A stretch of 64,000 bases of DNA from Muricea muricata (lineage: Eukaryota > Cnidaria > Anthozoa > Malacalcyonacea > Plexauridae), in assembly GCA_963855995.1 (NCBI GenBank), contig OY979717.1, positions 1,113,179 to 1,177,178 of the forward strand, in the 5' to 3' direction. The notes beneath the pieces were generated by a model. That model did no database searches. It had not been told where the DNA came from and worked only from the letters and a program-made list of their open reading frames with translations. A program made the position numbers and the translations under genes. This document shows, one piece after another, positions 52,937 to 64,000 of the stretch; positions within the stretch are counted from its first letter, which is position 1, and every line of letters starts with the position of its first letter.

Positions 52937-53239
52937 TGTATTTAAACTACTTTGAGCTACATGCATAAAAAGCGACTGGGAACGAGGCACATTCAAGTTA
53001 CTACACTACAGGTAATATATTCAACTTAATAATAATAGTATTTATAATTCTTCAGCATACACATTAACTTGTCTCTCATGCGGTATTTTAGAAGGTATTT
53101 CTCCCTCGCACTGTGGTCCATATATGACTCTGACATGTCATTATCTGTACTGTAGCCATTTATCTTAGATTTTTTATTTTGTCCACAATTACAATTACAG
53201 TTATACTTATATATAAGTATATACAATTTAGTGGGCTAG
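52937..53239. other. Non-coding, AT-rich
   Basis: No supportable gene. It lies between the SINE pair and the LINE. Confidence 0.4.
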
Positions 53240-55190
53240 GGACCTTTAGGAAATCCTGCTGGACTTTTGAAGTAGGCCCCTAGGTAATGGTATTTAGGTA
53301 AGACTATTAAAAAGAATATTATTTACAAACTGATCAAAGTATTTACAAACAAATTGAAAGCTGAGGAAGCATTAATAATAATAGTTGTAATTAATAACTG
53401 TAATTAGTACTACTATGATCCTATTTACATCATTAAGTAGTGAAATTTAGCTTTTTTCTTAAAAGAATACTATGTTTTAGTATTTCTAATTTCTTCATTA
53501 AGAACATTCCAAATCCAAACTCCTTTGTGAAAAATGGTATATGTATTGTAGTTTGTTCTTTTATAGCTCATGTGTAACTGTAGAATTTCGCGTGTTATGT
53601 TTGTGCAGTGCATTATTTTGTTTGAAATAGTCATCAAATAACCCTGGCATATTCTGACAATAATTGAAACGAAACATAAATAAACTGCATAAGTAATCAT
53701 TAATTTGATAGATGTTTAGAATTTTCAAATATTTAAATGATGGCTCAGAATGATCCATATAGGATTTAAAATTAATTGGTCTAACAATTTTCTTTTGTAC
53801 TTTCAGTAACTTTTGGAGTCTTGTTGGGTATGTATTTTCTCAAACTATGTTTCCGTACGTGAGATATGGATAGACCAGTGCATAGTATGCCAATTTCAAA
53901 GTGTTTTTGTTTGTAAAATGTTTGTTTGTAAATTTTGCAATAAGACACGTAAATTTAATTATGTTTTTCAGAACTAAGCTAATGTGATTTTTCCAGGTAA
54001 AATCTTGATCAATTATTACACCCAAGAACTTTACATAAGATGCTTGTTTGATAATATGGTCATTTAATTTGAACGTAATCTGTTGGGGTAAGAATTTATT
54101 TTTTGATTTAAAAATGATAAATTTTGTTTTGGATGTGTTGATTGATAATTTATTGGCATTTAGCCATTCCACTATTTTATTCATCTCCTTTTGTATGATG
54201 CTAACAAGTGTATTTAGGTTGGAATTTGAATAAAGTGTGTTTGTATAGTCGGCATATAAAATGAAAGAAAGAATGTTACTACAATTTTCAATATCATTTA
54301 TGTATATTAGAAATGGTAGTGGTGCAAGAATTGAACCTTGTGGGACTCCAGTCATAACATTCATTTCAGCTGACCTATATTGCTTAACTTTGACAATTTG
54401 AGTTCTTTCCTGTAAATAATTTGTAATTGTAAACCACTGTAAACATATACCTCTAATTCCATAATGCTGAAGCTTTTTTAATAAAATTCCATGATTCACT
54501 GTATCGAAAGCTTTAGAAAGATCAAGAAAAACACCAATTGTATATTCACTTTTGTCTATTGCCTTCAAAATTTTATCACTTAGCTCAAGAATGGCATGTT
54601 CAGTTGATCTATTTCTTCTAAAACCAAATTGATGCTCTGAAAGTATTTGATGTTTTTCAACATAGTTATAGAATCGTTTGTACATGAGTTTTTCAAGTAA
54701 TTTTGAAAAGCAGGTTAATACTGATATTTAAGAAATATAAATTTTTGTGTTTTCAGCCAATTTTGAGTTTTTCCAATTTTCACGACTGTTGATATAACTG
54801 TATATCAATATGGAAAAAATGTTTTATGTTTCTTTTATAATATAGAACAAAGAACTTTAATAACAGAAGAGTGGCGGGAAATTTTCCGTGTTGACATAGA
54901 GTTATATCAACACAGCTCTTAGCCAATCAGCGTTCAGAATTTACAAATGCTATATTATAAAGGTCTATAGTGTTCGAATAGAATACTCTCATTCGCCTTA
55001 AAAATTGGTGTAATTAAAGCTATTTTTAGAAATTTTGGTATTTTTCCAGTTTGGAAGGACAAATTAAAAATATAAGTTAAAGGCTTAACAATTTCTTTAT
55101 CAATCTTTGTATATTTCTTTTGCACTTATTTCATCATTTCCTGCACTTTTATTTTAACTCAAGTTATTAATTTCCATTTGTAGTTCATAC
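53240..55190 (-). pseudogene. LINE reverse transcriptase copy, frameshifted, altered catalytic motif
   Basis: The minus strand encodes the RT core in order: finger region (FQTGKIPKFLKIALITPIFK), palm motifs GFRRNRSTEHAI, LDLSKAFDTVNHGIL, GVPQGSILAPL, then YADYTNT where YADDT is expected, the FLGVIID box and the thumb. The 281-codon frame (54685-53840) stops at TAT-to-stop near 53840, and the rest continues in other frames down to about 53470 (GVWIWNVLNEEI). The second catalytic aspartate is tyrosine, so the copy is inactive. An insertion at 54728-54961 splits the RT between HYRP and ISVLTCFSKL. Confidence 0.88.
54728..54961. mobile_element. Small insertion inside the LINE, 234 bp
   Basis: Removing it rejoins the RT motif HYRP to ISVL. 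It contains a partial inverted repeat (GTTGATATAACT and AGTTATATCAAC; GCCAAT and ATTGGC). The exact target duplication is ambiguous, so the superfamily is unassigned. Confidence 0.7.
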
Positions 55191-56270
55191 TCTGTCACAG
55201 GTTCAATAAACATACTATTGGTATATTAAATTACCATGAACATAGCGTTCATATGTAAAATTATCATGTTTTGGAATTTTTTTTTCAAGATGCGGGCCTA
55301 TCTTGGTGTGCATATGAGCGTAAATTATAGTGGCTTCTGATTTCTTCCCGTGTAGAATAACAGGAGGTAGTGGTATTTGCCGTGAAGTTCTGTCATCAGT
55401 TAGCGTTGGCGTTTAGCGTAGCTTAAATCTTTGGTGATACTCTGACTAACCGTGCGGGCATTTTGTTCGTCGCCTGTACGACGCCATACAAACATTTGAC
55501 AATAAAATTTTGAGAGATGGAACGACTCACAAATCAGTACACTAACTCAATGACAATGTATACTTATGTTCTGAAGCAATGCAGATTCGCAATTGCGAAG
55601 AAGACAACTGATCATGAATGATTGCTATTATTATTGGCTAAAATGTGTGACTGTGTTTATCACTCGCCTTGCGTCTTGTCTTGTCGGCACTGCACCAATC
55701 AATGAGTCAAGCTCAGTATTATCATTACTCATTGAATCATAAATGATGAAATATCCACACTCCACAGATACACACTCTCCAGTTTGGATATACAAGATTA
55801 CTCTTGCTAATCGTATGACTCGTATACTGGCGGAAGTGCATGAACTCGCATGTATTATGCATATCGTTTTGCAGTCTATTTTTAACACAAGTTAGTTTAA
55901 AATTGAACACAGACTAAATTACTGAAATCATTTCAGTTCAATTTGAAGCTCTACATCGCCTTAACTGCGTCAATTTAGACTTTGTCATTTCAGAATGACC
56001 AACTATATAGAGATTGCTGCAAACAATAAATCGTTTTTAGATCTTTCTCCAATTTTCACTGATTGTTTTTAATTGAATAGTCATGATACAGCACTGTGCA
56101 CTGCACCTAAAACTTTAGACCCAGAGAAGCAATACAGTGTTGCAATTATGCAGGGACGCAACGTTACAATTACATTAAAACACATACACTAAAGCGATTA
56201 GACAATAACATAACCCTTATGTTTTTTCGCCCCCTCCCCGTTCTATTACCGCTCCGACGTCCCTGCAAAT
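55191..56270. other. No gene seen
   Basis: Short frames only. A minus-strand frame at 55631-55888 (85 codons) has protein-like composition in its C-terminal part (DNTELDSLIGAVPTRQDARR) but no recognised family. Confidence 0.4.
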
Positions 56271-56567
56271 ATGGCTGTCGTATATAGAATTTTGATGGTG
56301 GACAGCTACGTCAACGTTTTTATTGGTCACAAAAGGCAATTGAATGACTACAACTTGCATAATCAAGGCTATCACCTGTATGGTAAAACAATACGCCTAG
56401 AAAGTTACTTTCTTTGCACATATCGAGAGGCTAATGATTTTTTTCATAAAGTAGTCGAGGAGACTGCTAAATCAAATAATAAAAGAAGCCCACTGCCACA
56501 AGTGTGCACAACAACAAGAAATCGACCATATTCCGATGATGACATCATTTATAGTTCCGACAAGTAA
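56271..56567 (+). CDS. Hypothetical 98-aa protein or exon
   Basis: The open frame from ATG to TAA has balanced composition: a hydrophobic/polar N-terminal half (VYRILMVDSYVNVFIGHKRQ), an aromatic motif (NQGYHLYGKTIRLE) and an acidic serine-rich end (SDDDIIYSSDK). No domain is recognised. It is short enough to be chance in this AT-rich DNA, but its codon composition is less AT-driven than neighbouring frames. Confidence 0.3.
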   Translation: MAVVYRILMVDSYVNVFIGHKRQLNDYNLHNQGYHLYGKTIRLESYFLCTYREANDFFHKVVEETAKSNNKRSPLPQVCTTTRNRPYSDDDIIYSSDK

Positions 56568-56683
56568 AAATTTTCGAATTTTCCCACACGACTTTGATTT
56601 TCTATCCTGTTGTTCAGCTTGAACTACAGGCGTACTTGATCGACGACATTGATATCAATCAATACCGATGGATCTTAATTCTA

Positions 56684-56750
56684 AATCGATTGATATTGGA
56701 AATCTATGAATAACCATCGGTTAATCATAGATATCCAATATCAATCGATT
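56684..56750. repeat. Short hairpin, 26-bp arms
   Basis: AATCGATTGATATTGGAAAT/CTATGA pairs with TCATAGATATCCAATATC/AATCGATT; the loop is 15 bp. ATCGAT-rich sequence surrounds it. Confidence 0.75.
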
Positions 56751-56840
56751 CGTAATAAGTATCGATCGATATATCAATATTAATCGTTTATCGTTTAATG
56801 TGAATTTTATGCAAAAAATTGTGTAAAAAAAGTAGCTTCT

Positions 56841-57590
56841 GGAATAGGTGCAATAAAACACATAAGGCCTTATGTTCATTTTGCCACTATGCAACTTATT
56901 TATAACTGCTTAATCCAACCTTATTTCGACTACTGTTCCATTATCTGGGATAGTTGCGGTAGTACTCTGGCGGGTAAGTTGCACTGACAATTACAAAATC
57001 GTGCTGCCAGGGTGCTGACGTCGTCTAGTTACGATACAAATGCCGATTATTTGTTTGATAAACTTGGTTGGAAAAAGCTGGCATCTCAGCGCAAGATGGC
57101 AAAGGCTATCATGGTGTATAAATCCTTAAATGGTCTTGCACCAGATTACCTTTCTGAAATGTTTGTTGATCGCAGTAGCATTACAAATTATGCGTTGAGA
57201 GACACCGGTGGCAAAATAGCTTTGCCGCAACCGCGTACTAATTACCTGAAAAATAGTTTTGCCTATAGCGGTGTTGCTCTGTGGAACTCTCTTTCTGCCG
57301 AGTTACGACAGGCTAGCACCCTACATAAATTTAGATTCGACTGTAGTAACTTCTTTTGACAATTTTATTTTTAAATATTTTACTTACTTATCTTTACTAA
57401 CTGCACGGCAATCATGAAAAACAGGTATAGCTATGTAAATACGTATTTGCATAATTTGTAATACATATACTTTCTTTGCGCTTATGTAATTTCCCATGTA
57501 ATTTTATTATACATAGGCTATGTAAAATCCTGATGAGTCCACGTGGCTAAATAAAGTTCACTCACTCACACTCATTGTTGCTTGGAAGCA
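56841..57590 (+). mobile_element. LINE 3' end (CR1-like), one internal stop
   Basis: The frame encodes the RT C-terminal thumb region (LIYNCLIQPYFDYCSIIW, LQNRAARVLTSSSYDTNADY, AIMVYKSLNGLAPDYLSEMF, SGVALWNSLSAELRQA) to a stop at 57357-57359, with one in-frame TGA near 56985. A 3' UTR of about 230 bp ends in a CACTCACTCACACTCA simple-repeat tail, as in CR1/L2-type LINEs. The copy is 5'-truncated. It belongs to a different lineage from the one at the window start. Confidence 0.85.
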
Positions 57591-58343
57591 ACTGGAGGCG
57601 TCATCATGTGGTCAAAAGACACATCTGTTAAAATATAAGTATAGCTTGGTTTCTAGATCTTGTATCATAATCATTGCATTTCAGAGCTGATTAATATTAT
57701 AATATTAATATATAACATATTTAGCTTTACTGAGTTTAGATTAATTAAAAGAGGAATATGTTCTCGCAGCGTTTCTAAGCGGCGTACGCTTAGTGTCTTA
57801 CGAACCTATCTTTATTTTCAGAATTTTTGTTCTTGGAAGAAAGTCCATTTCGAATCCAAAAATGAATCGTATTGATGCACGACTGAGATAAATTTCACCC
57901 TCAGTACATTGATTAAACTAAAACATACCATAATTATGGCCATTCTGAAGGACACTAAAGTTTAGGATAAATACATTAACGTTTTTTGACATTAAGAACA
58001 TTGCATGTTTTGTTTTGTTGGCATGACGTCACTTGTTTAGCGCAAGTGTAATTTAACACTAGTAAATATCGAGACAAGTATATATTGTAGTTTAAAAGGA
58101 AACCAGCTTTCGCAGCGAGGAAAAGACAATTAGTTAGAGAGTCACGGACGCAGGAGATCCACCCTTCAGGCACTATTTTATAGTTTTATAGCTCCATGAA
58201 CAGCCTTTACTATCAATTTTATTTCATTAGATTTAGTTGATTTTAGGGAATTTTATTACGATATTAATCTTTATTATTGTAAAAATATGATCGGAATGTG
58301 CTATATTAATCTTTGTAAATTTGTGATTTTAGAATCTTAGGCA
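57591..58343. other. No gene seen
   Basis: AT-rich, only short unsupported frames. Confidence 0.4.
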
Positions 58344-58466
58344 TGTTTCAAACGCCGGATTTTGCATGCATCGAATGCAATTTAAACAATAGATAATGAG
58401 GTTAGTCATCTCATTATCTATTGTTTGAATTGCATTCGATGCATGCAAAATTCGACGTTTGAAACA
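58344..58466. repeat. Near-perfect hairpin, 57-bp arms, 9-bp loop
   Basis: TGTTTCAAACG, TTTTGCATGCATCGAATGCA, ACAATAGATAATGAG and the inverse pair with very few mismatches around the loop GTTAGTCAT. Confidence 0.92.
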
Positions 58467-60375
58467 GACCTTATATACATTACATTAAAAGGAAATCTCC
58501 TCTGCGTCGTTGTTTCGTCTGCCGGGCATGTGTCTGAACCATGCCTGACAATTATACATGCCACCTCAGTGCTAAAAACACGTACTGGACTGAAATTGAC
58601 TTGACCTCTGTACACATTGCATGTCATTATATTTTATATAAACAATTGTATTTCTCTGTGACTCTGTATCGATGATTTTACAAAAATTCTATACTGAGCT
58701 TTTGTCTAAACTACTTTACTTTCCCCTGAACAAATTCAAAATCAGGTAATAGAAATGAGGAAATTTCAAAGAGATGATGTCATGTGCTCGACTTGGCAAA
58801 GTATATGACTAAAAATTTATCTTTAAATATTGTTACTGGATGAATTACAAAACATAAACTGATGAAGATATTTCCTTTGTTTATTTCAACTGGAACAGAC
58901 ACATTGCAATAAACGACGGTATTTGTCGCAGCGTTCTGTCGTGGACCAAAGCACACAGTTCTGAGTAAATACATTTCTGCTTGTCAACACAAATGAAATA
59001 GTGAAATATGATATGAAAGATTTGACGTTAAACACCACTAGCAATTTCCTGTTTTCTCTGCAAAAATGTGGTCAATGCCAGCAATGAGCAAAGTTAGTTT
59101 ATCCAGTGGTATGACTATATCATTTCAGCATGTTTAAACGAGTTGTTCTCGTGATATTTCACAACTGTATTGAATTTGTTAGTACAGTCTGAATGCTAGC
59201 ACGTACCTTAAAAGTGTATGGCAAAAAAACATTGTCGTAGTAAAAGTAACACTGAATTCTTGTTATTTCATTTATATTGTCAATAATCGTACGCTTTTAA
59301 TTTTCATATTGTGTCAGCTCTGACACACATCGAAGATCGCGATATAAAACTCCAAGATCTCTAAGTGCATTTAACGTCAACTTCCTGCTGATATTCCACG
59401 TATGCATATGTAAATTAGATGCAAACTATTCATTTCAAAAACCTTACAGGCAACAAGCCAACAATTAAAACGTGACAAAATGATATATAAACCCAAAAGC
59501 CGCCCACTATAAGTCTGTAACTACCCACTTGCTGCTTGCTCACGATACCAAATTAAATAGTTTCAAGGCGAGTGTAGCTTTAAAGTTTATGATAATATTA
59601 CAGAATTTAGTAATACTAGTAGGAATAAATTAGTAAACATGGCCGCAATGTGTCCGAACTCGATGTCGTGACCACATGCAGGTATCGCGTGTAAACGTAG
59701 CCTAAGAGTAAGATTATGTAGGTGGGACGTGAACCTTATTATCTGCAGAAAAGTCATGTAAGACTAATGAGGAGGTGCTAGTTTAAGAGATCAAAAAAGC
59801 CTCTGTGGAGGAGTGTGTAGGTGGGAGATGTCGTGAGAAAGTAGCAATTCCATCATGATTCCATATATACCTAAAATTGCTACTATGTTTGTGCGTGATA
59901 TAAGTTTTAATGCTGAGTTTGGCAATGACAACAATGGAAGAAAACAACATATTTATACTGATTGTTGTATGCAAGCCAGCTATATTCTGTGAAGTATGAA
60001 TTATGTTTGTCCACGTCCACAGTGTTTTTTTATGCAAATACTTGCATTTTCACAAGTTTATATATAACACTAACAGCGAGTTCACAGTTCACTTAAACTA
60101 CAACTTCGACGACTTCAAGTTTTGGTGGTGTTTATACTCAGCATTTTATATTACATTTCCGTGACGTCGCCTTATATTGTCCTACATATGACAGCATGAT
60201 TGCACCAATGTATATTATGTGAACTTTTATGGTAATCATGCGCGTGTATAGAGCAAATTGTCATATTGTCAGTCGATCATTATCATGTGATCATATACTC
60301 AGAAAGTCATATACTGATCATATACTAAACATTGTGAACACATTATACCGCAGGTTATGCGTATTATCAACATAG
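58467..60375. other. No gene seen
   Basis: No exon-like frame with recognised similarity on either strand and no repeats of note. Confidence 0.4.
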
Positions 60376-61080
60376 CAGTACTGGCCAGTCTGGAAAGTTT
60401 GTATTGTGCAACCGAGATCTCGGTTGCGAAGTTTTGATGAGGCCCTGTTAGGGGGTCTTGAATATACCTTATACCTATTATTAAGAGGTTATTTATACTT
60501 CTACCCAGCAACTCTTGTTTTCTTTTAGTTGCATTGTACACTATTTCACCCCTTGCAAAAGCGTTTACCGTGTTGTTTTCATTCTTTGGACATCACCTGT
60601 GAATTTAGAGAGTCATTTTGCTCGAAGTTTCCAGTGTAGAAGCGAGAATATGACAATTTAAGTGCAACTATAATCCGAAAAGCGTGTAGCAGTAACACTT
60701 ACTTTTAGCAGATTTTATATTCTCACAAATACCGCCGTGGAACTTCAACTCTGCAAATTCAGGTTGAGGCTGTCGAGATATTAAAAGCGGTCATTATTGG
60801 TAACTATTGGCAAATAAATGCTCCCAAATGCCTCGAATAGCTGATACAAAATGTCTTGTGGTCAGTTTTTGTTATACCTAAAAGTATAACGCCAGTGATC
60901 ATTTATACTTTATACCCAAAAGTCTATCGTTATTTATACTTTATAACTAAAATACTTTGGGTAAATATACCTTATACCTAAAACTCCTAACAGGGCCTCT
61001 TTGATGTTCCCTATATATTTTATAGTAAATTTTCGAAAACTAGGGCGCGCAATTTGCAAACTTTCCAGTCCAGAGTACTG
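60376..61080. repeat. Outer inverted repeat around a nested MITE
   Basis: CAGTACTGGCCAGTCTGGAA at 60376 is matched by an inverse with a few changes ending at 61080. No target duplication is recognisable. It may be an older element into which the 60440-60998 element inserted. Confidence 0.55.
60440..60998. mobile_element. TIR element AGGCCCTGTTAGG, 559 bp, 8-bp TSD
   Basis: The termini are AGGCCCTGTTAGG and its inverse, flanked by TTTTGATG (60432-60439) and CTTTGATG (60999-61006), an 8-bp duplication with one mismatch. The interior has repeated TTATACCTA/TTTATACTTTATA motifs. It is probably hAT-like. Confidence 0.65.
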
Positions 61081-62165
61081 TCGCTTTGAGGTGAAGTTAA
61101 TAATTCTAGATTATAAACGACAAATATTTGTTATCGTTTGGTTTAAGGAAGCAAATTAGGTGGAAATATCACCTTTTAATTTGCCTTGAGCTGATGCTTG
61201 ACCAGAATTGATTTTTTTCTGTGATTGTTTTATTTTAATTGAACATTTGAAATGGCCAAATCGTACTAACTATGGCTGGTTATAGAGCACGTCAGAATGA
61301 TGAATAAGGTTAAACAATGTCAATGATATGCATGAAGTGTAAACAAGCATGACTCAGTTTTATCATTCCTGTATGAAAAATAATGTGATGATGGTGTTTG
61401 CGTATTTGATCTTTCGTAGGGCAGGAGAAAAACAGTCAGAATGACTGGAACGTGATGTTAAACAAACACGCGCTATACATGGAATTCCACGGCCATAACG
61501 GGTGATATGGCGCAATATCTTTCGATCCACCTCAGGTCTGTATTAATTTTAATTTTCGATTATCTCTCAATGACGTGTAGTATTGAGCAATATTATATGT
61601 CATGATTTGAAAGGCGAAATTTCCTGGTTTGACGTTGACGTTATTTTGTCCGGTGTAGCTAGCTCGGAAAACAATATCCCGAGGCGGAAATCTTGCGAAA
61701 TGATAGTTTTCAATCAATCTTCTTGTCATTTTTTCTTATAAACATCACAACCTGTGAGGGTTATAATAGATTGCTTCCTTGATTTTTTGTGTCATGTTAC
61801 ATTGCATTATTCAGAACGAGTTGAGATGGGAAGGTTCTTAATATATACATAGTTTACAGTTTGTTGCTGCCAACAAGTTGGTCAAGAATGAGACAAACTT
61901 CATGCAATATGATGCAGTGATGATTGTCATAAAAAATGTACCATAAAAATACCTTACGCACGACCATTGTATTTGTAAAAAAACATTGTGAAATCAGCAA
62001 ATACATAATTAAATCTTATGATCGTCACGTGCACTGTAATTTGCGCAGTGCCAAACGTTTTTATGTGTAGAGTTTCATAATTGTGAAGTATTTTAAATGA
62101 GTCTTTAAAATTCGGAAATGCAGTCTGATGTCTGAAATATATGCCATGAATGAAGAGGGTGGTAA
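61081..62165. other. No supportable gene
   Basis: A minus-strand frame at 61532-61729 (65 codons, MTRRLIENYHFARFPPRDIV at its start) looks less AT-driven than its surroundings and could be an exon. No family is recognised. Confidence 0.35.
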
Positions 62166-62195
62166 AGGGTTAGGGTTAGGGTTAGGGTTAGGGTA
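62166..62195. repeat. Short internal telomeric repeat (TTAGGG, about 4.5 units)
   Basis: Consecutive perfect TTAGGG units, the metazoan telomeric repeat, away from any chromosome end within this window. Confidence 0.95.
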
Positions 62196-62717
62196 TGTGA
62201 AATGAGATTGTGAAATGAGATTTACATGCCTATTCCTGAGCAGTGATTGGCAGCTGGACGAGTAGGGATAAGTGCTAAAGAACAAAGTACAATGCATTGG
62301 TCACAACAATTTTACTAAACGCATTTATTTTCTTCGTTTTTTTACATATATTGGCTGTTTTTACAAAAATTCGTCCGAATTTGAGCTTTCAATGGTGCTT
62401 TTTACTTTCTACAACGCAAAAATAGGCTGACGGGTTAAGAAATTAAATGCATTAAATTTACACAGTCAAAAACGAGTTCATTAAATTTCGTTAAATTACT
62501 CATTTTTTACCTGTGAAATGTGAAATGGCTGTTTTTCCTCTCGTGAAACTTGATCCGCGCCCCCCCGCCTTGAGCACACTCAATGAAGAGTTTACCGGTA
62601 GAATTATGGGAATTACCAGGTGATTTCGCTGATATTTTTATTTGAACATGTTTCACACGTATATAAATGCACGACTAGTCATTTTTGGACAGATTTATAA
62701 TAGATATATGAAAATAC

Positions 62718-62896
62718 CTTGAAGCTGAGATGAAATTATGCAGACAACCATTTTCTGGAAATTCTGAAACAATTTCTTGAAATCCCGAGTCTGCCGAGGT
62801 ATCTGTATCAACAGTAGCACTTCTGCTTTCGCGAGATTTGTCTTTTGATCTGCCAGCTCTCCATAAACCGTGGAATAAACACGTTATATTCCCCAT
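62718..62896 (-). CDS. Putative first coding exon of an unknown gene (MGNITC start)
   Basis: From ATG 62896 to a good donor (TTCAAG/GTATTT) at 62717-62718 there are 59 codons: MGNITCLFHGLWRAGRSKDK, then SRESRSATVDTDTSADSGFQ and a C-terminal part with EFPENGCLHNFISASR. Gly2 and Cys6 would allow N-terminal myristoylation and palmitoylation, which would place the product at a membrane; this is inference. The frame is also open upstream to 62995, into a 95-bp segment that is duplicated 640 bp away, so the true start is uncertain. Later exons were not found to the left. Confidence 0.4.
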
Positions 62897-62938
62897 GAAA
62901 TTTTCCTCGTTTTTACAAAACTTTGCTTGTTTAGTGTG

Positions 62939-63033
62939 CGTCTGGTTCGGTGATCTTGTTACGCTTAGGAAGAAATATTTGCCTGTTCTCATCAAGAAGT
63001 GAGCAATGGTCTATTTTGCTTGAACTGTTACGC
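62939..63033. repeat. 95-bp direct repeat, copy 1
   Basis: From CGTCTGGTTCGGTGATCTTG through GAACTGTTACG; matches 63577-63671 with about four differences. Confidence 0.9.
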
Positions 63034-63576
63034 TTAGTAGTTCTTAGCTCGTACTTACCAGTAGACTTTGTACTTCATCTTGCGTAAACAGGAACTTCCA
63101 AGCGGAATTCCGCATGCAATGATGTTGTGGTTATCTCAAAACTTGGCAACAATTTACGTTTAATGCGTGGTGTAGAACGTTGACCTTGAACGTCTTTCAA
63201 CAGAAATATTACACACGAACTCTATAAGGATTTTAAACAAGAATTTCAGTTTGTACATTCCAGATCATATGCTTTCCTTGAAACAACAATAAGTCGGCAG
63301 ACTACACGACAGTTTAATTCCCAATTCAATGTTTGCGCAATATGTCAGGGTCACGCACAGGTTATGCAAAGTTATGCATGATGACGTCAGAGCTCTACAG
63401 ACCATATAATAAACATACACGAAGTATAATGATGTGACTGCTGCTACATGAACAGGCTAAAACATCTTACCATTTATTGTTTTCCCCCAAACCCTCGTTT
63501 TTTCGTTGACCTTATTTTTGCCCGCAGTTTTTTATCCCTATAAATCCTGAAGAAGATTCTGCCCGGAATTGCTGTT
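63034..63576. other. Spacer between the direct repeats
   Basis: No gene seen. If the exon at 62718-62896 is real, its promoter or 5' UTR exon is likely here. Confidence 0.4.
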
Positions 63577-63671
63577 CGTCTGGTTCGGTGATCTTGTTAC
63601 GCTTTGGAAGAAATATTTGCCTGTTCTCATCAAGAAGTGAGCAATGGTCTATTTTGCTAGAACTGTTGCGC
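63577..63671. repeat. 95-bp direct repeat, copy 2
   Basis: Second copy of the 62939-63033 block. The minus-strand reading frame MMRTGKYFFL at the start of copy 1 is also present here. From 63672 to the window end no gene is seen. Confidence 0.9.
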
Positions 63672-64000
63672 ATACTACAGGGTGTATCAAAAAAAGTCTA
63701 CAGTTTGAAAAAAGTCTATAAATTAATCAGCGCACAACGTTTGCGAAAACCTTTAGTGGAAATAAGTAGTTTGACGTCCTGTGGTTTATCTGACTGTAAA
63801 ATGATTTGAAATAATAACCATTTTCAGAGTCAAAATTCTGTTACCGTCTTACCGAGAAGCACTTTTCAAAGAGCGTGCGCGCAAAAGTGAAACATTTAAA
63901 ACACAATTTGAATACATAAGATTAAAATATGGCACATACTGTTTGAGCCCAGAAAGTTTCAAAAAGTTTCGTCAATGCCAACGCGAACGCTCGTCATCCA

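Noticed and set aside
57528..57550. CTGATGAGTCC near CACGTGGC as a hammerhead ribozyme core
   Set aside because: The second core box is TAAA instead of GAAA, and the site is in the 3' UTR of a LINE where the sequence is explained by family conservation.

Overview
The window looks like a compact animal genome of low GC content. The host genes have short exons with GT/AG introns, and most of the remaining sequence is mobile or repeat DNA. A secreted PAN plus fibrinogen protein, several LINE relics, a Penelope-like fragment and many TIR elements fit an early-branching metazoan, most likely a cnidarian. The species cannot be named from the sequence, and the cnidarian assignment is inference.

Host genes. 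DIMT1 (18S rRNA dimethyladenosine transferase) lies on the minus strand at 25.2-30.7 kb with 11 visible exons. SETD9 (SET-domain protein) lies on the plus strand at 31.1-46.4 kb with 4 exons that join to a complete reading frame of 260 codons. Their start codons face away from each other 400 bp apart, so they probably share a bidirectional promoter. The 11.9-kb second intron of SETD9 contains a whole gene on the opposite strand (33.7-39.7 kb: signal peptide, PAN/apple domain, fibrinogen-related domain), several small transposons and a 1.6-kb minisatellite. A two-exon PP2C-like phosphatase gene (its 5' end not found) lies on the minus strand at 47.6-49.6 kb. Single uncharacterised coding candidates are at 20.8-21.3 kb (minus), 56.3-56.6 kb (plus) and 62.7-62.9 kb (minus).

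Mobile DNA. The left third is almost entirely transposons: a LINE 3' end (1-1078); a broken three-ORF DDE-type transposase gene (6.3-9.5 kb); and a 10.16-kb TIR element (10111-20268, 7-bp duplication GTGCAGT). That large element contains a 750-bp palindrome and three further TIR elements with 8-, 9- and 7-bp target duplications. Non-autonomous elements with target-site duplications are also at 5.08, 24.4, 32.2, 35.0, 35.5, 43.5, 44.9, 48.1 and 60.4 kb. Two of these are short and long members of one family beginning CAGCCTCGTCCC with exact 9-bp duplications. The right third carries inverted arrays of a 15-bp minisatellite joined to a tRNA-like SINE (50.9-52.9 kb), a LINE reverse transcriptase with a damaged catalytic motif (53.2-55.2 kb), another LINE 3' end (56.8-57.6 kb), several near-perfect hairpins and a short internal telomeric TTAGGG run.

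No CRISPR array, rRNA gene or credible functional tRNA gene was seen. All intron/exon edges were read by eye from splice consensus and family similarity.
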